Translations under genes and position numbers: made by a program
Assembly: GCF_900109145.1 (NCBI RefSeq)
Contig: NZ_FNYY01000004.1
Location: 124,001 to 188,000, forward strand
Direction of reading: 5' to 3'
DNA length: 64,000 bases
Origin: Marinovum algicola
GTDB lineage: Bacteria; Pseudomonadota; Alphaproteobacteria; Rhodobacterales; Rhodobacteraceae
In this document: piece by piece, positions 41,214 to 49,385 of the stretch
Numbering within the stretch: the first letter of the stretch is position 1
Layout of the letters: each line of letters opens with the position of its first letter
Notes under the pieces: model-generated
What the model was told of the DNA's origin: nothing
The model's input: only the letters and a program-made list of their open reading frames with translations
Database searches by the model: none

Positions 41214-43163
41214 ATGACCAGATCGACATTGATGAAAAGCACGGCCATTGTGCTGTCTCTCGCGCTGGCCGTTCCCACGGTCGCCCCGGCACAAAGCGGC
41301 GACGTGTCAGCCTTTGCAGCCGGCGAAATGCCCTCGGCCGAGCAGATCGACGAGATGGGCCGCGACATTCTCGAACAGCTTGGCGTGCTGATCGGCCTTG
41401 ACCGCGATGCCGCGCGGGCGATGGAGCTCGAAGAGCTTCGCGTCGCGATCAAGACGGAGCTTGGCCTGCCGGTCGACGAGGCCGCAGAAAGCGAAGAACC
41501 GCCGGCCGAGACGGCGGAAGTCACGGCCGAGGGCGCCGCCGAAGTGACCGCCGAGGCCGCCGAGGAGACCGCCGCAGAGGTCGAGGGCGCGGCCGAAGCA
41601 GCTGTCGAAGAAGCCCAGGACGTCGTCGAGGAGGCGGCGGACGCGGCAGAAACGGCCAGCGAAGAGGCCGGCGAGCAGACCGAAGAGCTCCGCGAGGCGC
41701 TGGAAGACGCGCAGGCAGAGGAAGCGCCGGAGGTCGAACAACAGATCGAAACCGAAGCGGAGGCCGAGGCCGAAGCGCAGGTCGAAACCGAAACCCAGGT
41801 CGAAAGTGAGGCCGAAGCCGAAGCGGAAGCGGAGACCGAGGCGCAAGCTGAGACCGAGACGCAGGCAGAGACCTCCCTCGGTGGCCTGGCCGGTATCAAC
41901 GACATCGACGCCATGAGCCGCGATCAGCTTCTCGCGCTGGCCTCCGACCTGTCGCTCGACCTCGGAGCCACGGAAAATATGTCCGAGGCCGAACTGCGCA
42001 CCGCGGTGAAGGCCGCTCTGGGCATGGAGGTGGAGGTGGTCGAGCCCGCCCCGGAAGAAACCGAGCCGGACACGACCGTTGCCGACAGCACACCGATGGC
42101 GGCCGAGGATGATGCCGCCACCGCCGAAGGCGAGGTCGTGGTGGAGACCGTGACCGAGGCCGACGTCCGCTCGAGCAGCGAGGAATTCGGCAGCGACGTC
42201 ATCGTCGAACAGCAAGCCGAGCAGCGCGGCACCCGTGAAGACGACGATGACGATGATGATCGCGGCTTCAGCAATGCCGAAACCGCCGCCGCCCTGGGGC
42301 TTGGCGTGCTGGCGCTGAGCCAGATTCTCGGCGACGCCGACGAGGTTGTGTCCAACTCGGGCGACCGGGTGGTGGTGCGGCGCGGCAACGATCTTCAGGT
42401 CATCCGCGATGATGACGTGCTGCTGCGCCAGCCCGGCTCGGAGGTCGAGACCCGCAACTTTGCCGACGGCTCGTCGCGTGTGGTCGTCACCCGCCCCGAC
42501 GGCAGCCAGGTGATCACCGTGCGGGCCGCCGATGGCACCGTGGTGCGCCGGGTGCAGGTGCGTGCCGACGGCCGCCGCATCGTGCTTTTCGACGACACCG
42601 AGGAAGCGGCAGAACCAGTCGATGTGACCACCCTGCCAGAGCCGCGCCGACAACAGCCCGTTACCGTCACCTCTGGCGATCGGGCCGCATTGGAAGCCGC
42701 GCTGAACGCGCAGCTGGCCGCCGATGTCGACCGCCGCTTTTCGCTCAATCAGGTCCGCTCGATCCGTGAGGTCCGCCACCTGATGCCCGAGGTCACGCTT
42801 GATGCGGTCAACTTCCAAACCGGCTCTGCGGTGATCCAGCCGGGCGAAGCCGAGGAACTGGCCGATCTGGGCAGCCAGCTTGCCGATTTCCTTGCCGCCA
42901 ATCCCGACGAGCTGTTTATCGTCGAAGGCCACACCGACACCGTGGGCGACGCCGCCTATAACCTCGCTCTGTCGGACCGCCGGGCGGAATCGGTGGCGCT
43001 GGCGCTGGTGGAATATTTCGACGTGCCGCCGGAGAACCTGATCATCCAGGGCTATGGCGAAAGCGATCTACTGGTGCCGCGTGAAGGCCCCGAGCGCGCC
43101 AACCGCCGCGCCACCGTGCGTCGGATCACGCCACTGCTGCACCGCAACGCGCGGCTCGACTGA
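41214..43163 (+). CDS. Large OmpA-family protein with acidic repeat region
   Basis: 649 residues. Signal peptide 1-27 (LSLALAVPTVAPAQ). Then helical motif MELEELRVAIKTELGL (70-85), a highly acidic Glu/Ala-rich stretch (about 89-220, with tandem EAEAEAE and ETETQ units), a second similar helical motif MSEAELRTAVKAALGM (256-271), an Asp run (seven Asp near 345), a short hydrophobic stretch AAALGLGVLALSQIL, beta repeats with VVVTRPDGSQVITVRAADGT, and a C-terminal OmpA peptidoglycan-binding domain (NFQTGSAVIQPGEAEEL, VEGHTDTVGDAAYNLALSDRRAESV). The order resembles alphaproteobacterial OmpA proteins with acidic extensions. AAGAGG is 7 bases before ATG 41214. Confidence 0.88.
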   Translation: MTRSTLMKSTAIVLSLALAVPTVAPAQSGDVSAFAAGEMPSAEQIDEMGRDILEQLGVLIGLDRDAARAMELEELRVAIKTELGLPVDEAAESEEPPAETAEVTAEGAAEVTAEAAEETAAEVEGAAEAAVEEAQDVVEEAADAAETASEEAGEQTEELREALEDAQAEEAPEVEQQIETEAEAEAEAQVETETQVESEAEAEAEAETEAQAETETQAETSLGGLAGINDIDAMSRDQLLALASDLSLDLGATENMSEAELRTAVKAALGMEVEVVEPAPEETEPDTTVADSTPMAAEDDAATAEGEVVVETVTEADVRSSSEEFGSDVIVEQQAEQRGTREDDDDDDDRGFSNAETAAALGLGVLALSQILGDADEVVSNSGDRVVVRRGNDLQVIRDDDVLLRQPGSEVETRNFADGSSRVVVTRPDGSQVITVRAADGTVVRRVQVRADGRRIVLFDDTEEAAEPVDVTTLPEPRRQQPVTVTSGDRAALEAALNAQLAADVDRRFSLNQVRSIREVRHLMPEVTLDAVNFQTGSAVIQPGEAEELADLGSQLADFLAANPDELFIVEGHTDTVGDAAYNLALSDRRAESVALALVEYFDVPPENLIIQGYGESDLLVPREGPERANRRATVRRITPLLHRNARLD

Positions 43164-43186
43164 GCGCTGCGTCAGGACTGAAAAGT

Positions 43187-43218
43187 ACCCCCGCGACCGG
43201 ACGGTCGCGGGGGTTTTT
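43187..43218 (+). terminator. Intrinsic terminator after the OmpA gene
   Basis: CCCCCGCGACC (43188-43198) pairs with GGTCGCGGGGG (43203-43213) around a GGAC loop, then TTTTT (43214-43218). The flanking A87/T214 extends the stem. It touches the stop codon of the M48 gene. Confidence 0.9.
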
Positions 43219-43937
43219 CATTTCAGCCGGCGCGCCACCCGCCGCACCGTCTCGATCCGCGCGGAATTGGGCGGATGGGTGCCGAGAAACCGGTTTCCGG
43301 GATCGGGAATGCGGGCAAAGAATTCGGCGCCGCGCACCGGATCAAAGCCCGCGCGATGGGCGATGACCGTGCCGATGGCATCCGCCTCGAGCTCGAAATC
43401 CTTGGTAAAGCTGCGCCGTCCAAGCGCCGCACCCAGCTCCAGCCCGGCCTCTATGGCACCGCTGTCACCCCCCGAGATGGTCGCCGCCGCCCGCCCGAAA
43501 AGCTCCGAGCCCAGCGTCGCATTGCGCTGCGCCCGCTCGATATGGCCGCCGATGTGATGCGCCGCCTCATGGCCCATGACAAAGGCCAGCTCGTCGGCAT
43601 TGTCGACATTCAGGATCAGCGCGAGGTTGAAGGCGATGATCGGCCGGCCCTGCCGGTCGAGCGTGTGAAAGGCGTTGGGGGCCTGGCCGGGCCGATCGTC
43701 GACGACGATCTGGAAATCGCAGGGCCCGCGCAACCGCACCTTGCGGCATTCGGCCTCGGCCACGGGTTCGACCTGTTCCACCACGGCCACGAACTGCCGC
43801 GCCGCCGCATCGGCACGGCGCTGAATCTGGGTTTCGGTCAGTGGCCCCGCCGTATCCTGAGGCAGCCGCGGCGCAGGCGCGACCGCGGCACAGGCCGAAA
43901 GGAAGAGCGTCAGGAACAGGAGAGAGATACGAGTCAT
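43218..43937 (-). CDS. M48-family metalloprotease lipoprotein
   Basis: 239 residues. A lipoprotein signal ends at LSAC with Cys16. The zinc motif His123-Glu-Ala-Ala-His127 is in FVMGHEAAHHIGGHIERAQ, and the third ligand is the Glu in FELEADAIGTVIAHRAGFDP. The domain ends with the family's FLGTHPPNSARIETVRR. M48 proteases such as BepA and LoiP act on outer-membrane proteins and LPS assembly in the periplasm. ATG 43937 starts the lipoprotein signal. The gene overlaps the terminator of the OmpA gene by one base. Confidence 0.92.
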   Translation of the reverse strand: MTRISLLFLTLFLSACAAVAPAPRLPQDTAGPLTETQIQRRADAAARQFVAVVEQVEPVAEAECRKVRLRGPCDFQIVVDDRPGQAPNAFHTLDRQGRPIIAFNLALILNVDNADELAFVMGHEAAHHIGGHIERAQRNATLGSELFGRAAATISGGDSGAIEAGLELGAALGRRSFTKDFELEADAIGTVIAHRAGFDPVRGAEFFARIPDPGNRFLGTHPPNSARIETVRRVARRLK

Positions 43938-44061
43938 GTCAGATCGAAAATAGGCCGCGCAACAGCCGGGTGCCAGATGTGAAAAGCCGCAAGGCGGGGA
44001 ATTGCTTATCCCGGCCCCCGGCGCCGGTTGCAAATGCCCCGCCAGCCTCTAATCTGGTGGC

Positions 44062-44301
44062 ATGTTTACGATCGAGCACGAATTCGACGCCACCGTCGTC
44101 ACCCTTGTGGATGAAGGCGACGCCCCGCTTCAGGAGGACGTCGTTGTCAACGGTTTTGCCGAATGCATCACCGTCGAGCAATATGACCCGCGCGAGGACA
44201 GGATGCACAGGATCACCCTGTCGATCGCCCAGATGCGCGATCTGGCCACCGCCATCGACCTGCCCGAAGGCGTCTATCGCCGCGCCGCGCAACAGGGCTG
44301 A
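44062..44301 (+). CDS. Conserved-type hypothetical protein, 79 residues
   Basis: A small acidic protein beginning MFTIEHEFDATVVTLVDEG, with VVVNGFAECITVEQYDPREDRMHRITLSIAQMRDLATAIDLPEGVY. I recognise no named family, but the sequence is compact, without low complexity, and its codon use is like its neighbours'. A signal peptide and membrane segments are absent. It is alone, divergent from the M48 gene by 124 bases. Function unknown. Confidence 0.65.
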   Translation: MFTIEHEFDATVVTLVDEGDAPLQEDVVVNGFAECITVEQYDPREDRMHRITLSIAQMRDLATAIDLPEGVYRRAAQQG

Positions 44302-44457
44302 GGCATCAGCCCGGCCTCCGGTAAAGCATTTGCACACTGGGCCCGTCCAGACAGCTCGGAACATTCATCTGGGGCCATTCCCCGACCGGGACGCCGCCTG
44401 CCCTTGAAAACCCCGGCCCGACGGGTGACATAAGCGGCGACACGTCAGGAGAGCCGC

Positions 44458-45036
44458 ATGCCCCAACCCAATCAAGCTGCACTGGATTTTCTGCTGAGCC
44501 GCCGCTCGCGCCCGGCCAAGACGCTTCAGGCCCCGGCGCCGGACCGCGCCGCGCTGGACCCGATCCTGACCGCCGGCCTGCGCAGCCCCGATCACGGCAA
44601 GCTCGAACCCTGGCGGCTGATCGTGCTCGACCGGGCCGCACTCGACCGTCTGGCGGGCCTTGCCGAAACCCGCGGCGCGGCGCTCGGGCTCGACCCCGAC
44701 CAGGTGGAAAAGACCCGCGCCACCTATGCCGACAGCCCGCTGGCGGTGGTGGTGGTGGCCGCACCCGTGGCCTCTGAAAAGGTGCCCGAGATCGAACAGC
44801 TCTATTCCGCCGGGGCGGTCTGCCTATCGCTGCTCAATGCGGCGCTGGCGGCCGGTTGGGGTGCGAACTGGCTCTCCGGCTGGGCCAGCCATGACCGCGG
44901 CTTTGTCGAACAGGGCCTTGCGCTCGCACCGCAGGAAAGCGTTGCCGGCATCATCCACATCGGCACCGAACGCGCCGCACCGCCGGACCGCCCGCGCCCC
45001 GATCAGGGGGCCAAGGTCACCTGGATGGACCAATGA
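44458..45036 (+). CDS. Nitroreductase-family protein (YdjA-like)
   Basis: 192 residues: FLLSRRSRPAKTLQAPAPDRAALD at the start (an Arg-Arg-Ser FMN-phosphate motif), GLRSPDHGKLEPWRLIVL, and GAVCLSLLNAALAAGWGANWLSGW, followed by GFVEQGLALAPQESVAGIIHIG. This fits short FMN-dependent nitroreductases like YdjA. Substrate unknown. Its stop overlaps the ATG of the next gene by 4 bases, so the membrane protein is coupled to it. Confidence 0.9.
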   Translation: MPQPNQAALDFLLSRRSRPAKTLQAPAPDRAALDPILTAGLRSPDHGKLEPWRLIVLDRAALDRLAGLAETRGAALGLDPDQVEKTRATYADSPLAVVVVAAPVASEKVPEIEQLYSAGAVCLSLLNAALAAGWGANWLSGWASHDRGFVEQGLALAPQESVAGIIHIGTERAAPPDRPRPDQGAKVTWMDQ

Positions 45037-45722
45037 TCCTGTCCGCCTTTCTCAAATCGCTCAGCCAGCTCAGCGATTCCCGGTTCCGCAAGGTGCTCTG
45101 GATGGGCATCGGGCTGACCGTGGCGCTGCTCTTCGGGGCCTATGCCGGGCTGCTCTGGCTGATCGAATGGCTCACCGGCGAAAGCATGACCCTGCCGCTT
45201 GTGGGCGAGGTCACCTGGGTCGGCGATCTGCTGAGCATCGGCTCGCTGGTCTTCATGATCGTGCTTTCGGCCTTCCTGATGATTCCGGTGGCCTCGGCAA
45301 TCACCTCGATGTTCCTCGACGAGGTGGCGCAGGCGGTCGAAGACCGGCATTATCCCAGCCTGCCGCCGGCCACCCCGGTGCCCTTTGCCGATGCGGCGCG
45401 CGATACGGTCAGCTTTCTTGGCATCCTGATCGGTGCCAACCTTGTGGCCTTCGTGCTCTATGTGTTCTTTCCGCCGGCCACGCCCTTCATCTTCTGGGGA
45501 ATGAACGGCTTTCTGCTCGGGCGGGAGTATTTCACCCTTGCCGCGATGCGCCGGATCGGCCGCGAGGGTGCCCGGGAGATGCGCCGCAAACATGGCACGA
45601 CGATCTGGATCGCCGGCATCCTGATGGCCATGCCGCTCAGCGTGCCGCTGCTGAACCTGCTGGTGCCGATCCTCGGCGCCGCCACCTTCACCCATATCTA
45701 TCACGCGCTGTCGCGCCGCTGA
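45033..45722 (+). CDS. EI24/CysZ-like membrane protein
   Basis: 229 residues with about four to five membrane segments (near 24-45, 68-90, 130-150, 155-175, 190-215). Segments ITSMFLDEVAQAVEDRHYP and FWGMNGFLLGREYFTLAAMRR are typical of the EI24-domain family, which includes the sulfate transporter CysZ. Whether this one carries sulfate is not shown; the partner gene is a nitroreductase. Its translation is coupled to it by an ATGA overlap. Confidence 0.87.
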   Translation: MILSAFLKSLSQLSDSRFRKVLWMGIGLTVALLFGAYAGLLWLIEWLTGESMTLPLVGEVTWVGDLLSIGSLVFMIVLSAFLMIPVASAITSMFLDEVAQAVEDRHYPSLPPATPVPFADAARDTVSFLGILIGANLVAFVLYVFFPPATPFIFWGMNGFLLGREYFTLAAMRRIGREGAREMRRKHGTTIWIAGILMAMPLSVPLLNLLVPILGAATFTHIYHALSRR

Positions 45723-45729
45723 GCGCGGC

Positions 45730-45750
45730 GGCCGGCCGACGGGGCCGGCC
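45730..45750. terminator. Hairpin between EI24 and DUF1330 genes
   Basis: GGCCGGCC (45730-45737) and GGCCGGCC (45743-45750) are self-complementary and pair around a 5-base loop, in the 47-base gap between convergent genes. Confidence 0.45.
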
Positions 45751-45769
45751 TGCTGGGGTGCGGCGCCGG

Positions 45770-46201
45770 TCAGCCTTCGGCCAGTTCGCCGAAATGCGCC
45801 CCCGGCGCACCCGGCGCCATGCGGATCAGCCGCGAGGTCTCGACCGCCGCCTGCCGGTGGCGCACCGCACGCCGGTAGTCCGGGTCGCGGATCATCGCGA
45901 CAAAGGCATCGACCGAGGGGTATTCGGCGATGAAGGCAATGTCCCAGCGCTCTTCCGAGGGGCCGATCAGCATCAGCTCGGGCTGTCCGACCCAGACCTG
46001 CCGCCCGCCCAACCGCTGAAAGATCGGGCCGCTTTCGCGGGCGTAGGCGCGATAGGCTTCGGCACCGCTGGCCTCGGTGCCGTCGTCATAGCGGGCGCGG
46101 GCGTGCAGGCGCACGAGGTTGAGCATATGCACCGGCCCCTCGCGCTGCATCTCGCGGAACGCTGCAAAGCTCTCGCGCGTCGGATCGACGTGATCTGTCA
46201 T
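45770..46201 (-). CDS. DUF1330 domain protein
   Basis: 143 residues. GPVHMLNLVRLHARARYDDGTEASGAEAYRAY and later RLGGRQVWVGQPELMLIGPSEERWDIAFIAEYPSVDAFVAMIRDPDYRRAVRHRQAAVE (pieces) show a DUF1330-type ferredoxin-like fold related to dimeric alpha-beta barrels. The function is unknown. It lies 20 bases downstream of the FMN reductase stop, so the two are probably cotranscribed. Confidence 0.85.
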   Translation of the reverse strand: MTDHVDPTRESFAAFREMQREGPVHMLNLVRLHARARYDDGTEASGAEAYRAYARESGPIFQRLGGRQVWVGQPELMLIGPSEERWDIAFIAEYPSVDAFVAMIRDPDYRRAVRHRQAAVETSRLIRMAPGAPGAHFGELAEG

Positions 46202-46221
46202 CGGGTCTCCTGCCGGCTGTT

Positions 46222-46800
46222 TCAGGCAGAGTGGTCAATCGCCGTCCCGGCGGCAAGCCCCTGGCGTCGCACCTCTTCGCGCAGCGCCGCCATCAGCGCG
46301 GTCAGCGTCTTCTCATAGCGGTCATTGATCAGCCGGCCCTCGGCATCGAACTGTTCGCGCCCCTGTGCCACCAGAACCTCCGGCCCCTGAAGCAACCTGG
46401 GCCGAAAGGCCACCAGGCTGGCGCGCAGCATCATCTGGGTGCGCTCGCCCCCGGCGCGGCCCGATGCGGCGGACATGATCGCCACCGGCTTGCCCTGCCA
46501 GGGAAAGACATCGGTGCGGCTGATCCAGTCGAGCGCATTTTTCAGCACACCGGAGACCCCCTTGTTGTATTCCGGCCCCGAGATCACCAGCGCATCGGCC
46601 GCGGCGATCTGATCGGCCAGGCGTCGCGCCGGTGCCGGAATGCCCTCTTCCGCCTCGAGATCGCCGTCATACAGCGGCAGGCGCAGGTCGGCCTCGGCGG
46701 TCTCGGCCGCGCCGAAGAGCCGCAGCGCCTCGCGCATCAGCTTGGTGTTGGACGATTCCGCGCGCAGGGAGCCGGAGATGCCCAGAAGGGTTACTGCCAT
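46222..46800 (-). CDS. NADPH-dependent FMN reductase
   Basis: 192 residues with flavodoxin-like fold: MAVTLLGISGSLRAESSNTKLM at the start (phosphate loop SGSLRAESSN), ADALVISGPEYNKGVSGVLKNALDW, GKPVAIMSAASGRAGGERTQ. The family reduces FMN or quinones using NAD(P)H. ATG 46800 is the family start; upstream open codons overlap the terminator of the next gene. It is followed by the DUF1330 gene. Confidence 0.92.
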   Translation of the reverse strand: MAVTLLGISGSLRAESSNTKLMREALRLFGAAETAEADLRLPLYDGDLEAEEGIPAPARRLADQIAAADALVISGPEYNKGVSGVLKNALDWISRTDVFPWQGKPVAIMSAASGRAGGERTQMMLRASLVAFRPRLLQGPEVLVAQGREQFDAEGRLINDRYEKTLTALMAALREEVRRQGLAAGTAIDHSA

Positions 46801-46885
46801 GTGCTGCCTCTCTTTCTGTCTGCCCCAAGGAGATACCTCGATGTCGGCGCAAGGCAAGGCGCCGGTCCGGCCCCGGGGGCGCATG

Positions 46886-46919
46886 AAAAACCCCGGCCCG
46901 CATCAACTGCGGACCGGGG
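46886..46919 (-). terminator. Intrinsic terminator after the OmpA lipoprotein
   Basis: On the minus strand the stem pairs GCCCGGGG-type arms: CCCCGGCCCGC (46891-46901) and GCGGACCGGGG (46909-46919), with one mismatch, followed by TTTTT (46890-46886). It lies 39 bases after the OmpA gene stop. Confidence 0.85.
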
Positions 46920-46958
46920 CCGGACATGGGATCGGGTCGAAGAACCCGGCCGAAGCGA

Positions 46959-47609
46959 TCAGGCGTTCGGAAGGATCACGATTTCGACGCGGCGGTTCTG
47001 GGCCTTGCCCTGCGCCGTCAGGTTGTCCGCCACCGGCTGGTCTTCGCCACGGCCGATGGTCTGAAGCCGGCTGCCCGAGACGCCCGCGGCGACCAGCACA
47101 TTGGCGACCGATTGCGCCCGGCGCTGCGACAGGCCGAGGTTATAGGCGGCGTCGCCGTCGCTGTCGGTGTGGCCGACGATCTGGACGGTCGAATTCGGAT
47201 AGGCCTGGAGGTTGCCGGCCAGCGCCCGCAGGTCGCGTTGCAGATCGGGACGTACGGTGGCGTCATTCACAGCAAAGAGGATGTCGTTCGGCAGGGTCAC
47301 GATCAGCCGGTCACCGGTGTTGGTGATGGTGCCGTTGCTCATGCTCTGGCGCAGGTCTTCTTCCTGTTGGTCCAGACGATTGCCGATGACCGCGCCGGCG
47401 CCGGCACCGACAATCGCGCCGCCGATGATCCGGTTGCGTTTCTCGACCTCGTTGCCGCCGGCAATCGCGCCGGCCGCCGCCCCGGCCAGGCCGCCGAGGA
47501 TCGCGCCCTGACGGGCTTTCTGGTTCTGGTTGGGGCCCTGGGTGGTGCAGGCCGCAAGCGAAAGCGCGGCGGCCGAAGCCAGCAGGATGGGTTTGCTCAG
47601 AAAAGTCAT
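46959..47609 (-). CDS. OmpA-family lipoprotein (YiaD-like)
   Basis: 216 residues. A lipobox LAAC gives a lipid-anchored Cys21. Then comes a glycine-zipper segment (GAILGGLAGAAAGAIAGG and IIGGAIVGAGAGAVIG) and an OmpA C-terminal domain: ILFAVNDATVRPDLQRDLRALA, IVGHTDSDGDAAYNLGLSQRRAQSV, GRGEDQPVADNLTAQGKAQNRRVEI, the peptidoglycan-binding part. The family links outer membrane and murein. ATG 47609 starts the lipoprotein signal. The gap 47610-47812 (203 bases) upstream shows no gene. Confidence 0.93.
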   Translation of the reverse strand: MTFLSKPILLASAAALSLAACTTQGPNQNQKARQGAILGGLAGAAAGAIAGGNEVEKRNRIIGGAIVGAGAGAVIGNRLDQQEEDLRQSMSNGTITNTGDRLIVTLPNDILFAVNDATVRPDLQRDLRALAGNLQAYPNSTVQIVGHTDSDGDAAYNLGLSQRRAQSVANVLVAAGVSGSRLQTIGRGEDQPVADNLTAQGKAQNRRVEIVILPNA

Positions 47610-47812
47610 GATAGTCGTTCGCCTCATTGATTGCGCTGTCGCACGCCGCGCGTGCTTTACACTGGTCGCGATCCTGTCGCCGCTCACAATTACGTGCAAG
47701 GGGGAATCGGCGAAAGCTTGCCACCTCTCGGCGTTGACGCGGTGTCGCGAGGGCGGGGCGGTGCCGCCCCCGACCCGACCGAGGATATCTGTGAACCGAA
47801 GAAGGACCGGCG

Positions 47813-48649
47813 TCAGGCTTCGGCGCGGGCCGATTCATATGCCAGCAGCGCGCGTTTCACCGGCAGGCCCCAGTGATATCCGCCAAGCGCGCCTGATTTG
47901 CGCAGGGCGCGATGACAGGGGATCAGCCAGGAGACCGGGTTGCGGCCCACCGCCGTGCCCACCGCGCGCACCGCCTTGGGCCTGCCGATGCTCGTCGCGA
48001 TTTCGGAATAGGTGGTGACATGGCCCGAAGGGATCGCGAGCAGCGCCTCCCAGACCTTGATCTGGAACGGCGCGCCGATCAGGTAGAGCGGGGTCTCGCC
48101 CGGCACCTCGCCAAAGGCGGCGCCGACCCAGGCGGCGAGGCGCTCCGGCGCCTCCTGGTAGCGGGCCTCGGGCCAGCGGCGGCGCAGATCCTCCATACAG
48201 GCCGCCTCGCCCATCTCGGCGGCAAAGCCCAGCCCGCAAAGCCCGCGGTCGGTGCCCATCACGAGCGCCCGGCCAAAGGGGCTGTCGAACCAGCCCCAAT
48301 ATATGCTCAGCCCGGCGCCGCCATGGGCATAATCGCCGGGGCTCATCGCCTCCCAGCGCAGGAACAGATCGTGCAACCGGCCGCCCCCCGAAAGCCCGGC
48401 ACCATCGGCCGCCGCCAGCGTGGTGAAGCGCTCGCGCAGCAGCGCCTTGGCATGACCCAGCGCCAGATACTGCTGATAGCGCTTGGGCGAGACACCGACC
48501 CATTTCGAGAACAGCCGCTGGAAATGCGCCGGGCTCATGTTCATTTCGCCGGCCAGTGCCTCCAGCGTCAACGGCGTCTGGCTGGCGTCGATCAGATCGA
48601 TGGCGCGGCGCATGACCTGATAGTGATATCCGTTTTCCTGCATGGTCAT
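47813..48649 (-). CDS. AraC-type HTH fused to O6-alkylguanine-DNA alkyltransferase
   Basis: 278 residues. The N-terminal AraC domain (about 8-105) has LTLEALAGEMNMSPAHFQRLFSKWVGVSPKRYQQY. The C-terminal methyltransferase (about 115-278) has GAPFQIKVWEALLAIPSGHVTTYSEIA and the acceptor Cys245 in WLIPCHRAL. It resembles the Ada repair regulator but lacks the zinc-binding N-terminal domain with the phosphotriester acceptor Cys, so it likely repairs O6-alkylguanine only, and its role as a regulator is open. It is divergent from nth. Start at 48649 (or 48643). Confidence 0.92.
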   Translation of the reverse strand: MTMQENGYHYQVMRRAIDLIDASQTPLTLEALAGEMNMSPAHFQRLFSKWVGVSPKRYQQYLALGHAKALLRERFTTLAAADGAGLSGGGRLHDLFLRWEAMSPGDYAHGGAGLSIYWGWFDSPFGRALVMGTDRGLCGLGFAAEMGEAACMEDLRRRWPEARYQEAPERLAAWVGAAFGEVPGETPLYLIGAPFQIKVWEALLAIPSGHVTTYSEIATSIGRPKAVRAVGTAVGRNPVSWLIPCHRALRKSGALGGYHWGLPVKRALLAYESARAEA

Positions 48650-48740
48650 CGGGCAACTCCTTTGCCTCAATCTAGGGTGCAGGCCGAACTGTCGCGACCC
48701 GAATGTTGCGCTTGCGTCGGGGCTGGGCCATAGAACGGGC

Positions 48741-49385
48741 ATGGCCAAGCAGCTCGATTATCACACGATCCGCGAGATCTTTAGCCGGTTTCACGCCGCC
48801 GAGCCCGAACCGAAGGGCGAGCTCGACCATGTGAACGCCTATACGCTGGTGGTCGCCGTGGCGCTTTCGGCGCAGGCGACCGATGCCGGGGTGAACCGGG
48901 CGACCAAGGAGCTGTTTCGCATCGCCGACACGCCGGAGAAGATGCTGGCCTTGGGCGAAGCGGGGCTGACCGCGCACATCAAGACCATCGGGCTCTATCG
49001 CAACAAGGCCAAGAACGTCATCAAGCTGTCGAAAATCCTCGTCGAGGATTATGGCGGCGAGGTGCCCAATTCCCGAGCCGCGCTGATCTCGCTGCCCGGG
49101 GTCGGGCGCAAGACCGCAAATGTGGTGCTCAACATGTGGTGGCGCTACCCGGCGCAGGCGGTGGACACCCATATCTTTCGCCTCGGCAACCGGTCGGGCA
49201 TCTGCCCGGGAAAGGATGTCGAAGCCGTCGAACGCGCCATCGAGGATCACATCCCGGTGGATTTCCAGCAGCACGCCCATCACTGGATGATCCTGCACGG
49301 CCGCTACGTCTGCAAGGCGCGCAAACCGATGTGCGCCACCTGCATCATCCGAGATCTCTGTATGTACGAGGACAAGAACCTATGA
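48741..49385 (+). CDS. nth: Endonuclease III
   Basis: The 214-residue DNA glycosylase/AP lyase removes oxidised pyrimidines. The helix-hairpin-helix LPGVGRKTANVV contains catalytic Lys124, and the catalytic Asp142 is in VDTHIFRLGNR. The 4Fe-4S ligands are Cys191-x6-Cys198-x2-Cys201-x5-Cys207. ATG 48741 is the family start. The last codons overlap the adenosine kinase ATG (CTATGA). Its neighbour across the divergent gap is the alkyltransferase gene, another repair gene. Confidence 0.97.
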   Translation: MAKQLDYHTIREIFSRFHAAEPEPKGELDHVNAYTLVVAVALSAQATDAGVNRATKELFRIADTPEKMLALGEAGLTAHIKTIGLYRNKAKNVIKLSKILVEDYGGEVPNSRAALISLPGVGRKTANVVLNMWWRYPAQAVDTHIFRLGNRSGICPGKDVEAVERAIEDHIPVDFQQHAHHWMILHGRYVCKARKPMCATCIIRDLCMYEDKNL

